From the NCBI GenBank assembly GCA_034096865.1, contig JAWQFJ010028219.1:1-47500 (forward strand): a DNA stretch of 47,500 nt. Reading direction: 5' to 3'. Of the stretch, positions 46,795 to 47,500 are shown in pieces. The first letter of the stretch is position 1. Each line of letters starts with the position of its first letter. The notes under the pieces are model-generated. The model worked only from the letters and a program-made list of their open reading frames with translations. It searched no databases and was not told where the DNA came from. A program made the position numbers and the translations under genes. The DNA comes from Theodoxus fluviatilis. Lineage: Eukaryota; Mollusca; Gastropoda; Cycloneritida; Neritidae.

Positions 46795-47069
46795 CTTGCA
46801 AACTGTTCGCCTCAATGCAACACGCGCGAGTTCATGTATGACCAGTCCTTGCAAACTGCTCGCCTCAATGCAACTCGCGCGAGTTCATGTATGACCAGTC
46901 CTTGCAAACTGCTCGCCTCAATGCAACTCGCGCGAGTTCATGTATGACCAGTCCTTGCAAACTGCTCGCCTCAATGCAACTCGCGCGAGTTCATGTATGA
47001 CCAGTCCTTGCAAACTGCTCGCCTCAATGCAACTCGCGCGAGTTCATGTATGACCAGTCCTTGCAAACT
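46795..47069. repeat. 53-bp tandem repeat, five units plus a partial
   Basis: CTTGCAAACTG recurs at 46795, 46848, 46901, 46954 and 47007, and CTTGCAAACT at 47060, a strict 53-base period. Units 2-5 are identical; unit 1 has a few changes. Each unit contains the 12-bp palindrome ACTCGCGCGAGT (ACACGCGCGAGT in unit 1). Confidence 0.97.
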
Positions 47070-47500
47070 CAGTCGGTTTGGTGCTTTGGTCAAATCAAGA
47101 TACAACTGGGTTTGAGCCGATACAGATCGCTTCAACCATTTTTAGAGTTAATTCGATTCAGAAAGTTGAGCCATCATTGCATTTACCTTGTGAGTTTCAG
47201 GTTTCAAATCCGTCGATAAAGTTTGTTGTTACTGTTGTTGGTGTTGTTGTAATAAAGTGCCCCTGGTTATGTTACACTCCGCCCAGTCATTATCTTGAGT
47301 CTGCTTTTTTTTTCAAGAGTACGTGAAGTTTGTAGTGTCACTGCGAACGACAGATTCATCAATGCATGCAGTACCTTTTCACGGCACATTAAGAGAATTC
47401 CTTTGACAGAGCTAAATGAAATAGAAAATGCCTGCTCTCTTTCAAAGTTGGTCGCTAACAGATATCATCTGCACACTCAACATAGTATTTCATATTGTTA
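47070..47500. other. No gene seen
   Basis: Unannotated sequence after the 53-bp repeat, with a TTGTTG-rich patch at 47220-47250. Confidence 0.55.

Noticed and set aside
46795..47069. BANP-type TCTCGCGAGA sites in the 53-bp repeat
   Set aside because: The palindrome is ACTCGCGCGAGT, which has an extra CG step and does not contain TCTCGCGAGA.

Overview
The window is gene-poor, repeat-dense metazoan nuclear DNA, most likely from a mollusc or another lophotrochozoan. That assignment is an inference from three things: one animal-specific gene family (FAM181), very long microsatellites of many types, and short dispersed elements rich in AAGGTCA/TGACCT like those common in mollusc genomes. No bacterial operon, phage or organelle gene organisation is visible. 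Most open frames in the window are translations of simple repeats and are not genes.

The only convincing protein gene is on the minus strand at 37135-38919. It is a 594-residue single-exon coding frame with the two hallmarks of the FAM181 family. One is an N-terminal helix plus basic block (residues 18-57). The other is a short loop, MRRRNLPASFF (residues 121-131), that closely resembles the TEAD-binding omega-loop of YAP. A strong Kozak context (ACCATGG) and a good 3' splice site 33 bases upstream suggest a 5' exon lying further right. The product is probably a nuclear TEAD-interacting regulator.

Layout. 0-8.7 kb: unannotated sequence with C/G runs, a SINE-like element on the minus strand, a 750-bp CTGT/CCTG tract, a CT tract and a CA/CCCG/GACC tract. 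8.8-10.0 kb: a possible DNA-transposon remnant defined by inverted 17-mers. 10.15-11.2 kb: a very long GGA polypurine tract. 11.74-11.99 kb: a likely broken THAP zinc-finger remnant. 12.1-12.53 kb: two tandem SINE-like copies. 13.17-15.90 kb: a 2.73-kb element with about 110-bp imperfect terminal inverted repeats and a 5-6 bp target duplication, holding a tandem duplication and a perfect hairpin. 17.55-18.41 kb: a duplicated 260-bp repeat and a tRNA-related SINE head with three B-box copies. 18.70-25.00 kb: a 6.3-kb, 32-bp minisatellite of about 197 units with higher-order structure, a SINE fragment just after it and a short continuation of the array beyond. 28.26-28.96 kb: a MITE with palindromic ACCGGT-rich ends. 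30.17-30.55 kb: a tRNA-derived SINE. 33.0-34.0 kb: a broken LINE ORF2 C-terminus on the minus strand. 37.1-38.95 kb: FAM181-like gene. 39.71-40.56 and 43.00-43.90 kb: two copies of an element carrying about ten TCAAGGTCA nuclear-receptor-type motifs each. 46.79-47.07 kb: a 53-bp tandem repeat with a CpG palindrome.

Nothing indicates a multi-gene system. The most interesting content is the FAM181/TEAD-type gene with hormone-receptor-motif elements upstream of it, and the organised 32-bp satellite.
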